Assembly: GCF_000282215.1 (NCBI RefSeq)
Contig: NZ_AKJS01000070.1
Span: 94,544 to 158,543, forward strand
Source: Pseudomonas sp. GM21
GTDB taxonomy: Bacteria; Pseudomonadota; Gammaproteobacteria; Pseudomonadales; Pseudomonadaceae
Direction of reading: 5' to 3'
Length of the DNA: 64,000 bases
The notes under the pieces are model-generated. The model was not told where the DNA came from. It made no database searches and saw only the letters and a list, made by a program, of their open reading frames with translations. This document shows, piece after piece, positions 19,071 to 27,685 of the stretch; position 1 is the first letter of the stretch; every line of letters begins with the position of its first letter. A program made the position numbers and the translations under genes.

Positions 19071-19448
19071 TTAGCGGTGTGGCGTAGCTTTCGGCAATTC
19101 CAGGTTATCCAGCATCCGGTTCACCGCCAGTTCGGCCAGCATGACGATCTGCTGGATCGCCATGGCGGTGTTGCGATGCGGGCCTTCCAGATAAGCGGCG
19201 AAGTTGCTGGCCATCACACTGGCCTGGGCCAGCGATTCGCAGGTGTGGGCCAACAGGTCTTCGTCTTTGAGATCCGGTGCGAGCATGAACATCGTGCTGG
19301 GTTTGCGGGTGGGCGGTGATTTGAGCGCGGCCGGATTGAGGTAGTGATTCAACGCGCGTTCGGCGGCGTCGTGGAATTTTTTGGAATCGACGGATTCGTA
19401 GGGGGAAACGTCGTCGGTTTCGGGGGGATTTGGTGTTTCCTTGATCAT
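19071..19448 (-). CDS. DUF6124 family protein (copy 1)
   Basis: The ATG at 19448 behind GGAG gives 125 residues starting MIKETPNPPETDDVSPYES. It shares PNPPETDDVSPYE, a KPSTMFMLAPD-type segment and a VMLAELAVNRMLDN tail with the second copy at 59709-60065. The C-terminal half is predicted helical. The N-terminal Pro/Asp stretch looks disordered. The family is abundant in Pseudomonas and has no known function. A longer in-frame reading to 19682 crosses a structured leader and is not supported. No partner gene is adjacent. Confidence 0.8.
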   Translation of the reverse strand: MIKETPNPPETDDVSPYESVDSKKFHDAAERALNHYLNPAALKSPPTRKPSTMFMLAPDLKDEDLLAHTCESLAQASVMASNFAAYLEGPHRNTAMAIQQIVMLAELAVNRMLDNLELPKATPHR

Positions 19449-19580
19449 GGTGAAGCTCCATTCGAAGGTAGAGAGTTCGCCACGACTGCGACCAAGCAGT
19501 TGGGTGGCAAACCGTACGCGGGTTGGTCGACCAGGGAATGGAACCCGGCAGGGCCGAAGCCCTCCCACGCACAGCTCGCC
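19449..19580 (-). ncRNA. Structured 5' leader of DUF6124 gene copy 1 (candidate cis-regulatory RNA)
   Basis: Read on the minus strand, AGCTGTGCG (19576-19568) can pair with CGTACGGTT (19518-19510) through nine consecutive pairs, three of them G-U. This encloses a GGGC-TTCG-GCCC hairpin, a CGGGTT/AACCCG stem and TGGTCGACCA. The same layout, with Watson-Crick pairs instead of the wobbles, precedes copy 2. The flanking GCCGGGTT and GCCACCC are shared. The role is inferred; it may control translation of the downstream gene. Confidence 0.5.
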
Positions 19581-19771
19581 ATGAAGCAAGCACGAAAAGT
19601 GCGCCATTCTAAACCTGGGCGACCAAACCCGGTCGCTGAATTTGCAGCGACGGGCAAAGCCTAGCTCTTGGCCTTCTGACACAACAACCGACAGTACCTG
19701 TCGGAATCCTCCTCAAAAATCGCCACGGCTGTAGGACATCCACCGAATTTTCAGGCCGACCTCGATCAAAT

Positions 19772-19861
19772 TGTGGGAGCGAGCCTGCTCGCGAAGGCTG
19801 TTTAACATTCAACATGAATGGTGGCTGGCACACCGCTTTCGCGAGCAGGCTCGCTCCCACA
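19772..19861. repeat. REP doublet
   Basis: Inverted 24-base arms at 19772-19795 and 19838-19861 carry TGTGGGAGCGAGCCTGCTCG followed by CGAA, and the reverse complement. The central 42 bases are unique. Confidence 0.9.
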
Positions 19862-19895
19862 GTTTGTTCAGTGGCGTGGCGAAGATCGCGGGCAC

Positions 19896-19931
19896 AAAAA
19901 AGGCGACCCCCTCATGGGAGTCGCCTTTCCA
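19896..19931 (-). terminator. Intrinsic terminator of gcd
   Basis: AAAAAGGCGACCCCC-TCAT-GGGAGTCGCCTTTCC lies 18 bases beyond the gcd stop, with the T-run of the minus-strand transcript on its left side. Confidence 0.85.
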
Positions 19932-19948
19932 TTAACCGCCGCTAAAAC

Positions 19949-22357
19949 TTACTCGGACAGTTTGTAAGCAATCACGTAGTCACCTTGCTTGGTGCCCAGC
20001 GATCCGTGACCGCCCGCAACAACCAGCACGTATTGCTTGCCGTCCTTGCCGGTGTAGGTCATCGGTGTGGTTTGCGCGCCGGCCGGCAGGCGTCCTTCCC
20101 ACAGCTGCTTGCCGTTTTTCACGTCGTAGGCGCGCAGGTACTGGTCCAGAGTGCCGCTCAGGAAGCCAACGCCAGAAGCTGTAGTGAAGGTGCCACCCAG
20201 GCTCGGTACGCCCATGCTCAACGGGATCGGAACCGGTGAGCTGTCGCGCACGGTGCCGTTCTTGTGTTTCCACAGGACTTTGGCGTTGGTCAGGTCAACC
20301 GCTGCCACGTAGCCCCAGGCCGGTGCCTGGCACGGCAGGCCCATTGGCGACAGCAGGGCTTCGAGGACGACGCCATAAGGTGCGCCTTTGTTTGGCTGTA
20401 CGCCTTCGGTCTCGCTTTTGCGCGGGCCTTGGGCGGCGATTTCGGCGGCCGGGATCATCTTCGATTTGAACGCCATGTAGCTCGGGTTCACGAAAGCAAT
20501 CTGACGCACCGGGTCAACCGAGATACCGCCCCAGTCGAACACGCCGAAGTTGCCTGGGTAAACGATGGAGCCTTGCAGCGATGGCGGCGTGAACGGGCCG
20601 TCGTAGCGCATGGATTTGAAGTCGATCCGGCAGATCAGTTGATCAAACGGTGTGACGCCCCACATGTCGCGTTCTTGCAGTGGAGGCGGCATCAGGTTGA
20701 GGTCGGACTTGGGTTGGGTTGGCGAGGTGTGATCCCCGGCGACAGCGCCTTGTGGCACCGGCACTTCGTTGATCGGCACGATGGCTTCGCCGGTGCTGCG
20801 GTCCAGCACGTAAATGCTGCCTTGCTTGGTGGACGCCAGCACCGCCGGCTTCACGCCGTCAGCGGTTTTCAGGTCCATCAGGGTGGGCTGGCCGCCGACG
20901 TCCATGTCCCACAGGTCATGGTGGGTGAACTGGAAGTGCCAGCGCACTTTACCGGTGGCGATGTCCAGCGCGGTCAGGCCGGCGGCGTGCAGTTCCGATT
21001 CAGGGGTGCGATCGCCACCGAACTGGTCCGGGGTCTGGTTGCCCATCGGCAGGTAGAGCATGCCGAGTTTTTCATCGACGGCGAACATGGACCACATGTT
21101 CGGCGAGTTGCGGGTGTAGGTCTGGCCTTCGGCAATCGGTGTGGTGTCGTCCGGCTTGCCGCTGTCCCAGTTCCACACCAGTTTGCCGGTGTGCACGTCG
21201 AACGCGCGGATCACGCCGCTTGGCTCGTCGGTGGACACGTTATCGGTGACGTGACCGCCAATCACCACCAGGTCTTTGGTGACCGCTGGAGGCGAGGTGG
21301 AGTAGTAACCGCCGGCCGTGAAGCCGCCAATGTTGGCGCGCAGATCAACCTGGCCCTTGTCGCCGAAGTCTTCGCACATCTTGCCGGTGTCGGCGTTGAG
21401 GGCGATCAGGCGGGTGTCGGCGGTTGGCAGGAAGATACGGCGTGGGCAGGCATTCTCGACGGCGGCGCTGGCGCTGCCGGTCGGGCTTTGCTCGGAGGCG
21501 TAGGCGGCGTCATCGTGATACGACACGCCACGGCAGGTCATGTGTGCCCAACCCTTGAAGTTCGCCGCGTTTTGCGTGGAGAGCTTCGGATCGAAACGCC
21601 AGATTTCCTTGCCCGTGTCCGGATCCAGCGCGATCACCTGGCTGTGCGGCGTGCACACATAGAGCATGCCGTTGACTTTCAACGGGGTGTTTTCTGCGGT
21701 GGTCTCGCCCGGATCGTTCGGGCCCGGCAGGTCGCCGGTACGGTAGGTCCAGGCCGGAACCAGCTTGTGAACGTTTTCTGGAGTGATCTGCGCCAGGGGC
21801 GAGTAACGATCGCCATGAGCGCTGCGGCCGTAGGAGTTCCAGTCACCGTCGGGCATGGCCGGTGCGGTGTTGGTCATGCCCGGCACGCTGTCGCGGTCCA
21901 GTTGGCCTTTGATTTCACCGGGGTTGGTGAACTGGCTGGCCAACGCGGCCACGCCTGCCACTACCACGGCGACGCTCAAGGCGCCGGTGCCGATCGGGGC
22001 AGCGCCTTCGCGCAGCAGCGGACGACGCAACCACGGCAGCAGCATGACCAGGCCCAGCGCAAACAACATCGCCAGGCGCGGCACCAGTTGCCACCAGTCG
22101 AGGCCGACTTCCCACAAGGCCCACACGGTGCTGGCGAACAGCACCAGTGCGTACAGGCCCAAGGCAGCACGGCGCGCGAGCATCAGCAGCACGCCGGTCA
22201 GCGTCAGGCCGATACCGGCCAGCAGGTAATACAGCGAGCCGCCGAGCATGCTCAGCTTGATCCCGCCTGCCAACATGGCCAGGCCCATTAGCAGAAGCAG
22301 GATGCCGAGCAGGGTCGGTAACAGGCGGCTTCGACTCAAAGCACCATCAGTGCTCAT
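19949..22357 (-). CDS. gcd: Membrane-bound PQQ-dependent glucose dehydrogenase
   Basis: Gcd oxidises glucose to gluconate in the periplasm and passes electrons to ubiquinone. The 802 residues have five N-terminal membrane helices (to about 145) and then an eight-bladed PQQ propeller, with DGDWNSYGRSAHGDRYSPL at its start, WAHMTCRGVSYHDD and HGSLGTKQGDYVIAYKLSE at the end. GGAGAACCACACT precedes the ATG. It lies 212 bases downstream of oprB on the same strand, consistent with a glucose uptake/oxidation unit, although a REP doublet sits between them. Confidence 0.97.
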   Translation of the reverse strand: MSTDGALSRSRLLPTLLGILLLLMGLAMLAGGIKLSMLGGSLYYLLAGIGLTLTGVLLMLARRAALGLYALVLFASTVWALWEVGLDWWQLVPRLAMLFALGLVMLLPWLRRPLLREGAAPIGTGALSVAVVVAGVAALASQFTNPGEIKGQLDRDSVPGMTNTAPAMPDGDWNSYGRSAHGDRYSPLAQITPENVHKLVPAWTYRTGDLPGPNDPGETTAENTPLKVNGMLYVCTPHSQVIALDPDTGKEIWRFDPKLSTQNAANFKGWAHMTCRGVSYHDDAAYASEQSPTGSASAAVENACPRRIFLPTADTRLIALNADTGKMCEDFGDKGQVDLRANIGGFTAGGYYSTSPPAVTKDLVVIGGHVTDNVSTDEPSGVIRAFDVHTGKLVWNWDSGKPDDTTPIAEGQTYTRNSPNMWSMFAVDEKLGMLYLPMGNQTPDQFGGDRTPESELHAAGLTALDIATGKVRWHFQFTHHDLWDMDVGGQPTLMDLKTADGVKPAVLASTKQGSIYVLDRSTGEAIVPINEVPVPQGAVAGDHTSPTQPKSDLNLMPPPLQERDMWGVTPFDQLICRIDFKSMRYDGPFTPPSLQGSIVYPGNFGVFDWGGISVDPVRQIAFVNPSYMAFKSKMIPAAEIAAQGPRKSETEGVQPNKGAPYGVVLEALLSPMGLPCQAPAWGYVAAVDLTNAKVLWKHKNGTVRDSSPVPIPLSMGVPSLGGTFTTASGVGFLSGTLDQYLRAYDVKNGKQLWEGRLPAGAQTTPMTYTGKDGKQYVLVVAGGHGSLGTKQGDYVIAYKLSE

Positions 22358-22464
22358 AGTGTGGTTCTCCGTGACGTTTCAAGTTGTCCCGTGCAAGGTC
22401 ACTGTAGATGACGATCCTGTGCGGGCATGGTTCATATAAAAAGTGTTCGGTTGGTGCAGTCCCT

Positions 22465-22554
22465 TGTGGGAGCGAGCCTGCTCGCGATGGCGGCTTAACA
22501 TTCAACATTGATGTCGATTGATATATCGCTATCGCGAGCAGGCTCGCTCCCACA
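22465..22554. repeat. REP doublet between oprB and gcd
   Basis: Inverted arms at 22465-22488 and 22531-22554 have the TGTGGGAGCGAGCCTGCTCG core. Its position between two co-oriented genes could affect mRNA stability or read-through. Confidence 0.9.
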
Positions 22555-22569
22555 GGTTTTGTGTTTGCT

Positions 22570-23952
22570 TCAGAAAGACGAGGTGATCTTGATCCCGCCA
22601 ATCAGTGCGTCATCGACCTGGTCCACGCCACCGGGGTGGCGGATGTATTGCAGGTTCGGGCGCACGGTCAGCCAGTTCGTCACGTGCACGCCGTAATAGA
22701 GTTCGGCGCTGTATTCGGTGTCTTGCGGCGGCAGGTACGACGGGTCGTCGTAGTCGTAAACGGCGTGCGCCTGATTGGTCGCTTCGGCGTTTTTTCGATA
22801 GGCCGGGTTGACGTGAACCCGGGCCAGGGCGAAGCCGATGTCGTCTTTGGCGCGCGCATCGAACCAGCCTTTGTAGACCACGCCGGCCTGGACGTAGTTG
22901 TCGATGGCGTTGGTCTTCTTGTCGTGCATCGTGGCGTTGGCAAACACGTTCAACCCACGGGAGTGATCGCTGGCGATGTTGGTCACTTGCTGCTGAATAA
23001 CCAGCCACTCGCCGTGCTTGCTCGATGCACTGCGATACGCCTCGCCACTCAGCGCGGCAGGCTGGCCGTTGTTGTCCTTGTAGACATCGGTGGCGTTGGC
23101 GTTGCTGTAGTAATAGCCGACGCGGTATTCGCCCGGCAGGTCATTAACTTTCGGCGACCACACCAGTTCCACCGGCAAAATCGCGCCCTGGGTGCCGCTG
23201 CCGCTGAGCTTGAAGCCATTGTCGCGATCCAGGTTCGACGGGTTTTGCTCATAGGCGCCGACCTGCGCATACAACTGCGGTGTGAGGTGATATTTGACCC
23301 GCATCGCCCACTGGCTGACTGGCCAGTTGTACCAGATGCCACCGACCCAGTTACCGACCTGAGAGCCACAGAACGCCAGGTTCTGGAAGTCGCAGGGGAA
23401 GCTGTTGAAGTCTTCGCCTTCACCGAAGCGACCGACCTTGATGTCGAGTTGCTGATCGAAGAATTTCTGCTGATACCACATCTGCGTCAGGCGCCAGGTC
23501 TGTCCACGGCCCCACACTTCCTGGGCCGAGGTAAAGCCGCCCACACGCGGATCGTTGATGCGGTCGTTGCTGATGTTATTGCCATTGCGTTCGGTGATGG
23601 TCAGCTGAAATTCGGCATCGTCCCAATCGAGGATTTTCTGCAAGTCCAGGTGTGTGCCGAAGGCGAACTGGTCGCTGTAGCGCGCGGTGCGGTCGTGGTC
23701 GTAGCCACCGTGCAGATTGCTGCCCATTTCGCCGGTGTAATCGACATTGAAGTCGTAGCCTTTTTCCGCGAGTTCAGTACGTGTGCCGTTCCAGTCGCCG
23801 AGCATCCACGGTGACTCGCTATTGAAAGCGGGAGCCGCGTGGGTGCAGGTGGCGAGGCCCAGTGTGGCGAACCCACCGATCAGGGCCAGGAATTTTCGGC
23901 TGGCAACAGTCGTGCAGACAGCGCTGTCTCGCGAAGTTTGAAAGTAAGGCAT
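22570..23952 (-). CDS. oprB: Carbohydrate-selective outer-membrane porin OprB
   Basis: OprB is a 16-stranded outer-membrane porin for glucose and other sugars. The 460 residues begin with a signal peptide (SRKFLALIGGFATLGLATCT, cut near HAA/AP). WMLGDWNGTRTELAEKGYDF, the classic OprB N-terminus, follows. The C-terminus GGIKITSSF ends in the aromatic residue required by the Bam machinery. No convincing Shine-Dalgarno precedes the ATG at 23952, so the exact start is uncertain by some residues. The gene leads toward gcd. Confidence 0.94.
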   Translation of the reverse strand: MPYFQTSRDSAVCTTVASRKFLALIGGFATLGLATCTHAAPAFNSESPWMLGDWNGTRTELAEKGYDFNVDYTGEMGSNLHGGYDHDRTARYSDQFAFGTHLDLQKILDWDDAEFQLTITERNGNNISNDRINDPRVGGFTSAQEVWGRGQTWRLTQMWYQQKFFDQQLDIKVGRFGEGEDFNSFPCDFQNLAFCGSQVGNWVGGIWYNWPVSQWAMRVKYHLTPQLYAQVGAYEQNPSNLDRDNGFKLSGSGTQGAILPVELVWSPKVNDLPGEYRVGYYYSNANATDVYKDNNGQPAALSGEAYRSASSKHGEWLVIQQQVTNIASDHSRGLNVFANATMHDKKTNAIDNYVQAGVVYKGWFDARAKDDIGFALARVHVNPAYRKNAEATNQAHAVYDYDDPSYLPPQDTEYSAELYYGVHVTNWLTVRPNLQYIRHPGGVDQVDDALIGGIKITSSF

Positions 23953-24234
23953 AGAGAAGAAATTCGGGTCTTTTTCAGGAAATAAACGGATTGCAGCAGG
24001 CGTGAAGCAGTGTGCGGAAGCGTTTCAGCTTGGCGGGCGCAAGGATAATGTTCTGTTACAAATAGAGAAAGGGCTTTTACTGACATGGTTCATTTCAGAT
24101 TCGGTAACAGTGCCGGGCGCCAGTCTTATCAAGGTCGCCTACAGTAAGAGATAGCGCACAGAGCGCTTCCACCCGATCACACCCTCGGCTAAGGTGCGCG
24201 GCTTCCCACTCCTTACATCGCTCGAAGGCCCTGC

Positions 24235-24465
24235 ATGACCGAACAGAACAACAACCCACTGCACGGCGTGACGCTGGAACAGATCCTCAACGCCCTGGTT
24301 GAACATTACGAATGGTCGGGGCTGGCCGAACGCATTGATATCCGCTGCTTCAAGAGCGACCCGAGCATCAAGTCGAGCCTGACGTTCCTGCGTAAAACCC
24401 CGTGGGCCCGGGAAAAGGTCGAGCGCTTGTACGTCAAATTGATGCGCACCAAGCGACCGGTCTGA
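24235..24465 (+). CDS. VF530 family protein
   Basis: This 76-residue protein ([20 protein letters not shown], then [20 protein letters not shown]) matches the small VF530/DUF2132 family. Family members have a helical fold with suggested nucleic-acid binding; function is unproven. Its stop overlaps nothing, but the next gene starts 2 bases after it, so the two are probably co-transcribed. Confidence 0.88.
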   Translation: MTEQNNNPLHGVTLEQILNALVEHYEWSGLAERIDIRCFKSDPSIKSSLTFLRKTPWAREKVERLYVKLMRTKRPV

Positions 24466-24467
24466 AC

Positions 24468-25124
24468 ATGCCGGGCTCGGCTGCGAGGCGTCGCTTTGTT
24501 GCCGTTGCGGCGCTGCTGGGCTGGTTCGGACTGGCCATTCAGCTGTACTTGATTCTCTATTCGCGCTGGAGCCTGGAAGCCAGTCTGATCGGTGGAGTGG
24601 TGAGCTTTTTCAGTTATTTCACGGTGCTGACCAACACGTTGGTGGCGACGGTATTGACCTGTGAGTGGACATCCCGCGAATCAGCGGCGCGACGCTTTTT
24701 TCTAAAACCGTGGGTCAGCAGCGCGATTGCCGTGAGCATCGCCGTGGTGGGGCTGGCATACAGCGTGTTGCTGCGACATCTATGGCATCCCCAAGGCTGG
24801 CAGTTTCTGGCTGACGAATTGATGCACGACGTTATGCCGCTGCTGTTTCTGGCGTATTGGTGGGTGTGTGTGCCCAAAGGCACGTTACGGGTACGTCACG
24901 TTGGCCTGTGGGTCATTTATCCACTGGTGTACTTCGCGTTTGTGTTGTGGCGCGGGCATGTGCTGGCGGTTTATCCCTACCCATTCATTGATGTGGAAAA
25001 GTTGGGTTATCCACAGGTGTTTGTTAATGCGGGGGGATTGTTGGCGGGGTTTATTCTCATTACTCTTGTGTTGATCGGGCTGGATCAGTGGCTTGGACGA
25101 CGTGTAAATACTTCAGGTTTGTAG
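24468..25124 (+). CDS. Pr6Pr family integral membrane protein
   Basis: The ATG at 24468, two bases after the VF530 stop, gives 218 residues with six predicted membrane helices. Typical motifs are FFSYFTVLTNTLVA, DELMHDVMPLLFLAYWW and YPYPFIDVEKLGYPQVFVN. The family name refers to its six helices and conserved Pro residues; biochemical function is unknown. A longer start inside the VF530 gene is rejected. Confidence 0.85.
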   Translation: MPGSAARRRFVAVAALLGWFGLAIQLYLILYSRWSLEASLIGGVVSFFSYFTVLTNTLVATVLTCEWTSRESAARRFFLKPWVSSAIAVSIAVVGLAYSVLLRHLWHPQGWQFLADELMHDVMPLLFLAYWWVCVPKGTLRVRHVGLWVIYPLVYFAFVLWRGHVLAVYPYPFIDVEKLGYPQVFVNAGGLLAGFILITLVLIGLDQWLGRRVNTSGL

Positions 25125-25140
25125 CGGCTGAGCTATCGCC

Positions 25141-25204
25141 ATCGCGAGCAGGCTCGCTCCCACATTAGACCGCGATTAACTGTGGGAGTGAGCCTGCTCG
25201 CGAA
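25141..25204. repeat. REP doublet in inverted (outward) orientation
   Basis: Arms at 25141-25164 (ATCGCGAGCAGGCTCGCTCC then CACA) and 25181-25204 (TGTGGGAGTGAGCCTGCTCG then CGAA) are arranged opposite to the doublets at 19.8, 22.5, 59.6 and 60.5 kb, with only 16 bases between them. Confidence 0.9.
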
Positions 25205-25220
25205 GGGGCCTTGGGGCCTG

Positions 25221-26006
25221 TCACTCCTCTTCGCTGTCATCCAGCCGCCAGTAGCCGACGGCTTTGACGAACTGCTCATTCAGATTGTGCTCATCGAGCA
25301 ATACCCGACGTATCTGCCGCGACACCTTGCTCTCGGTCGCTATCCACGCGTACAGATTGCCGCTCGGCACTTGCAGTTGCTTGACGGTGGTCAGCAGGTT
25401 GTCCTTGCCCCCTTCGCGCAGTACCCAGATAACATCGATCTGCGCAGCGCTTTCCAGAAGCTGCTGCTCGGCGCCGTTCTCCACTTCCACAATCACCAGC
25501 GCACGGCGATTCGCCGCGAGTCCTTCAAGCCGCCGGGCGATGGCGGGCAGGGCGGTTTCGTCGCCGATCAGCAGGTAGCTGTCGAACATGTCCGGCACGA
25601 TCATCGAGCCGCGTGGTCCGCCGATGTGCAGGAACTGACCTGGCCTGGCTTGCTCGGCCCAGGTTGAGGCAGGGCCGTCGCCGTGCAACACGAAATCGAT
25701 GTCCAGTTCCAGGGTGTCGAGGTCGTAGCGACGCGGTGTGTAATCGCGCATCGTCGGTATCGGCCCGTTGTCTTTGCCCGCGCCGAGCACCAAGGTTTCC
25801 AGCGCCGCTTGTTCCGCCGCGTTTTGCGGGAACAGCAGTTTGACGTGGTCGTCGGTGCCGAGGCTGACGAAACCGGCCAACTCCGGCCCGCCCAGTGTGA
25901 TCCGGCGCATACGCGGCGTCAGATCAACTACTCGCAACACTTCCAGGCGCCGGCGTTTGATCTCATGCATGACTCGGTGGATGGATTGCACGATCACTTC
26001 AGTCAT
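25221..26006 (-). CDS. Siderophore-interacting FAD protein (YqjH/ViuB-like ferric-chelate reductase)
   Basis: The family releases iron from ferric chelates by NAD(P)H-dependent reduction via FAD. The 261 residues contain MRRITLGGPELAGF, the FAD motif MRDYTPRRYD, the phosphate-binding GGPRGSMIV, LLIGDETALPAIARRLEGL and the C-terminal GYWRLDDSEEE. The gene overlaps the upstream PadR gene by 4 bases. This is the same pairing as E. coli yqjI-yqjH, which implies one transcript and metal-responsive control. Confidence 0.92.
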   Translation of the reverse strand: MTEVIVQSIHRVMHEIKRRRLEVLRVVDLTPRMRRITLGGPELAGFVSLGTDDHVKLLFPQNAAEQAALETLVLGAGKDNGPIPTMRDYTPRRYDLDTLELDIDFVLHGDGPASTWAEQARPGQFLHIGGPRGSMIVPDMFDSYLLIGDETALPAIARRLEGLAANRRALVIVEVENGAEQQLLESAAQIDVIWVLREGGKDNLLTTVKQLQVPSGNLYAWIATESKVSRQIRRVLLDEHNLNEQFVKAVGYWRLDDSEEE

Positions 26007-26581
26007 TCGGCTTTCTCCTGAAAAGGTTGAACGGCAGGGCCGTCGACAATGGCTTTTGCAGTGTTGTTGAGCAGGTCGCGGACCCGCAGGATTTCTTCCG
26101 GGCTCCAGCGCCCGTGATGCATCTGCAAGGCGTGACGCAAGTTGTGCACCGCCTCGTGGATCTCGGCCGGACGGTCATGACCGCGTAGCGAGCGCTTGCT
26201 GACTTCGATGCGCATTCGCACGCCGTCCAGCGCAATGGCTTGCTCGGTCAGCGACAGACGTCCGGCGTCGGTGACGCTGTAGCGTTTTTTGCCGCCCTCG
26301 GCGTCGCCCAGAATCATTTCACTTTCTTCAAGAAAGGTCAGGGTCGGGTAGATCACGCCAGGGCTGGGGCTGTACGCGCCGTCGAACATGCTTTCGATCT
26401 GGCGAATCAGGTCATAGCCATGGCAGGGCTGTTCGGCGATCAGTGCCAACAGCAGCAGTTTCAGGTCGCCGGGGGCGAACACCCGTGGTCCGCGTCCGCC
26501 GCGTTCACGGCCGGGGCTTGGGCGTTTTTCGAAGCCATCGCGGTTGTCGTTGTGCTCTCGATGGGAATGATGGTCTCTCAT
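26003..26581 (-). CDS. PadR family transcriptional regulator, YqjI-like
   Basis: The 192 residues have a His-rich N-terminus (MRDHHSHREHNDN), a feature of the nickel/iron-responsive E. coli YqjI. A PadR winged helix follows (LKLLLLALIAEQPCHGYDLI, SPGVIYPTLTFLEE, KRYSVTDAGR), then a helical C-terminal dimerisation arm. Its stop overlaps the ATG of the ferric reductase gene. A perfect 18-bp palindrome lies 32 bases upstream of its start. From the E. coli precedent I infer autoregulation and repression of the reductase relieved by metal. Confidence 0.9.
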   Translation of the reverse strand: MRDHHSHREHNDNRDGFEKRPSPGRERGGRGPRVFAPGDLKLLLLALIAEQPCHGYDLIRQIESMFDGAYSPSPGVIYPTLTFLEESEMILGDAEGGKKRYSVTDAGRLSLTEQAIALDGVRMRIEVSKRSLRGHDRPAEIHEAVHNLRHALQMHHGRWSPEEILRVRDLLNNTAKAIVDGPAVQPFQEKAE

Positions 26582-26613
26582 TTTGTGTCTTCTCTCGTCG
26601 TGTTTAGATACAA

Positions 26614-26631
26614 CTTAAGATATATCTTAAG
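26614..26631. promoter_or_regulatory. Perfect palindrome, candidate operator of the PadR/YqjI-like regulator
   Basis: CTTAAGATATATCTTAAG is an 18-bp perfect palindrome in the promoter region of the regulator-reductase operon. It is AT-rich and of the length bound by dimeric winged-helix repressors. Confidence 0.65.
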
Positions 26632-27087
26632 GCGAAAGCAAGGGAGCTGGACGAACGGTCGAGGGTCGAGGAGGGCCTGAAGGGAAGCAGCACGTGAGGA
26701 TTGGACGGACAAGAATGTCACTCTTTTAGAGTAATAAAACTAACTCTGTAAGTTTCTATACTTATCATGGGGCTTTGAGTGTGTTAGTAGTATTGATCTT
26801 ACGGAAAGTTGATGGTTTATCGTCTGTGTGTCTTTTTAGCTAGAACTGTGTGTAGTATTTGTCTGAGGGCTATACAGCCTAATTAGTGTTTTTCTGTCTT
26901 TTTTCCTGCTGTTAGAAAGTCATTGTTACTACATGTGCTTCGGAACTTACGTACTTACTTTCTCTGGCGATTGGCCGATCATTCTCTGGCGTTGAAAGTT
27001 AAGCGAATTCAGCATCGCCTCACTGTATGGTATTCGCTTGTTATAACTTTCCCGCGCCCAATCCTTTGAAAAGACAGGTACTCAATA
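26632..27087. other. AT-rich control region upstream of the fimbrial operon
   Basis: This stretch of 456 bases has no supported gene. From about 26700 it is clearly richer in A+T than the flanks, with many TTTA/GTGTGT tracts. Such DNA often binds MvaT/H-NS-like silencers in Pseudomonas. The fimbrial promoter should lie here, but no single -35/-10 pair stands out. A small GGCTATACAGCC inverted repeat is at about 26868-26880. Confidence 0.5.
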
Positions 27088-27576
27088 ATGTTCAAGAAGT
27101 TTGCAATCGCCGTTCCGATGACTCTCCTGACCCTCAGTTCTTCGCTGGCGTTCGCTGAGTATGACGCGAGCACGACCATCAATATCACCGCCACTATCCC
27201 AACCCAGGTATTCCACGCCCAACCGGTGAATCCTGACTTCGGTAAAGATGAAAAAATGGCCTACAACCTGGTGGCCGGCACCTTGGACCCGCTGCGTGCG
27301 ACTTACGATATCCGCCACACTAACGGTTCGGTCAATGCTTATGTAGAAGGTGGTCCTCAACCTCTGTTCAACGGTAATAACAACATCGCGCTGACCTACT
27401 CCTTCAACGGCGTAACCTTGACCGGTGTGTCTCAAGAAGTGGTCGGCGATACCGAATCCAACGGCGGCATGCGAGCTGATCTGGTGGTTGCCGCTGCCAA
27501 GCCGACCGCCGCTCAGACGGGTGTTTACACGGCCAATCCAGTCGTGGTCTTCGATGCCATCCCGCGCGTCCAGTAA
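27088..27576 (+). CDS. CS1-type (alpha class) fimbrial major subunit
   Basis: The 162-residue pilin has a Sec signal peptide (cut after SSSLAFA). A mature part rich in Thr and Asn follows (TTINITATIPTQVFHAQPVN), resembling CFA/I, CS1 and Burkholderia CblA pilins. There are no cysteines, as in this class, where donor-strand exchange holds subunits together. It is the first gene of the operon. A terminator-like hairpin follows 42 bases after the stop, which should make this transcript the most abundant. Confidence 0.88.
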   Translation: MFKKFAIAVPMTLLTLSSSLAFAEYDASTTINITATIPTQVFHAQPVNPDFGKDEKMAYNLVAGTLDPLRATYDIRHTNGSVNAYVEGGPQPLFNGNNNIALTYSFNGVTLTGVSQEVVGDTESNGGMRADLVVAAAKPTAAQTGVYTANPVVVFDAIPRVQ

Positions 27577-27618
27577 TACGGTTATGAATTAAGGCTTGTC
27601 CTTATTCGTCAACGCCGA

Positions 27619-27656
27619 CCGGTCGATAGGTAGTCACTGCCTGTCGATCGGGTTTT
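27619..27656 (+). terminator. Attenuator-like terminator between the major pilin and the usher
   Basis: A 12-bp stem (CCGGTCGATAGG, 27619-27630, with CCTGTCGATCGG, 27640-27651) pairs fully as RNA with two G-U pairs. It has a 9-base loop and is followed by GTTTT. It probably stops most transcripts after the pilin gene while letting some reach the usher. Confidence 0.7.
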
Positions 27657-27685
27657 AACGCACTTATCTTCAGAGTATCCCGTTC

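Noticed and set aside
20264..22291. 675-residue open frame on the plus strand
   Set aside because: It lies wholly antisense to gcd, is rich in His/Arg/Val from complementary codon bias, and has no family motif or ribosome site.
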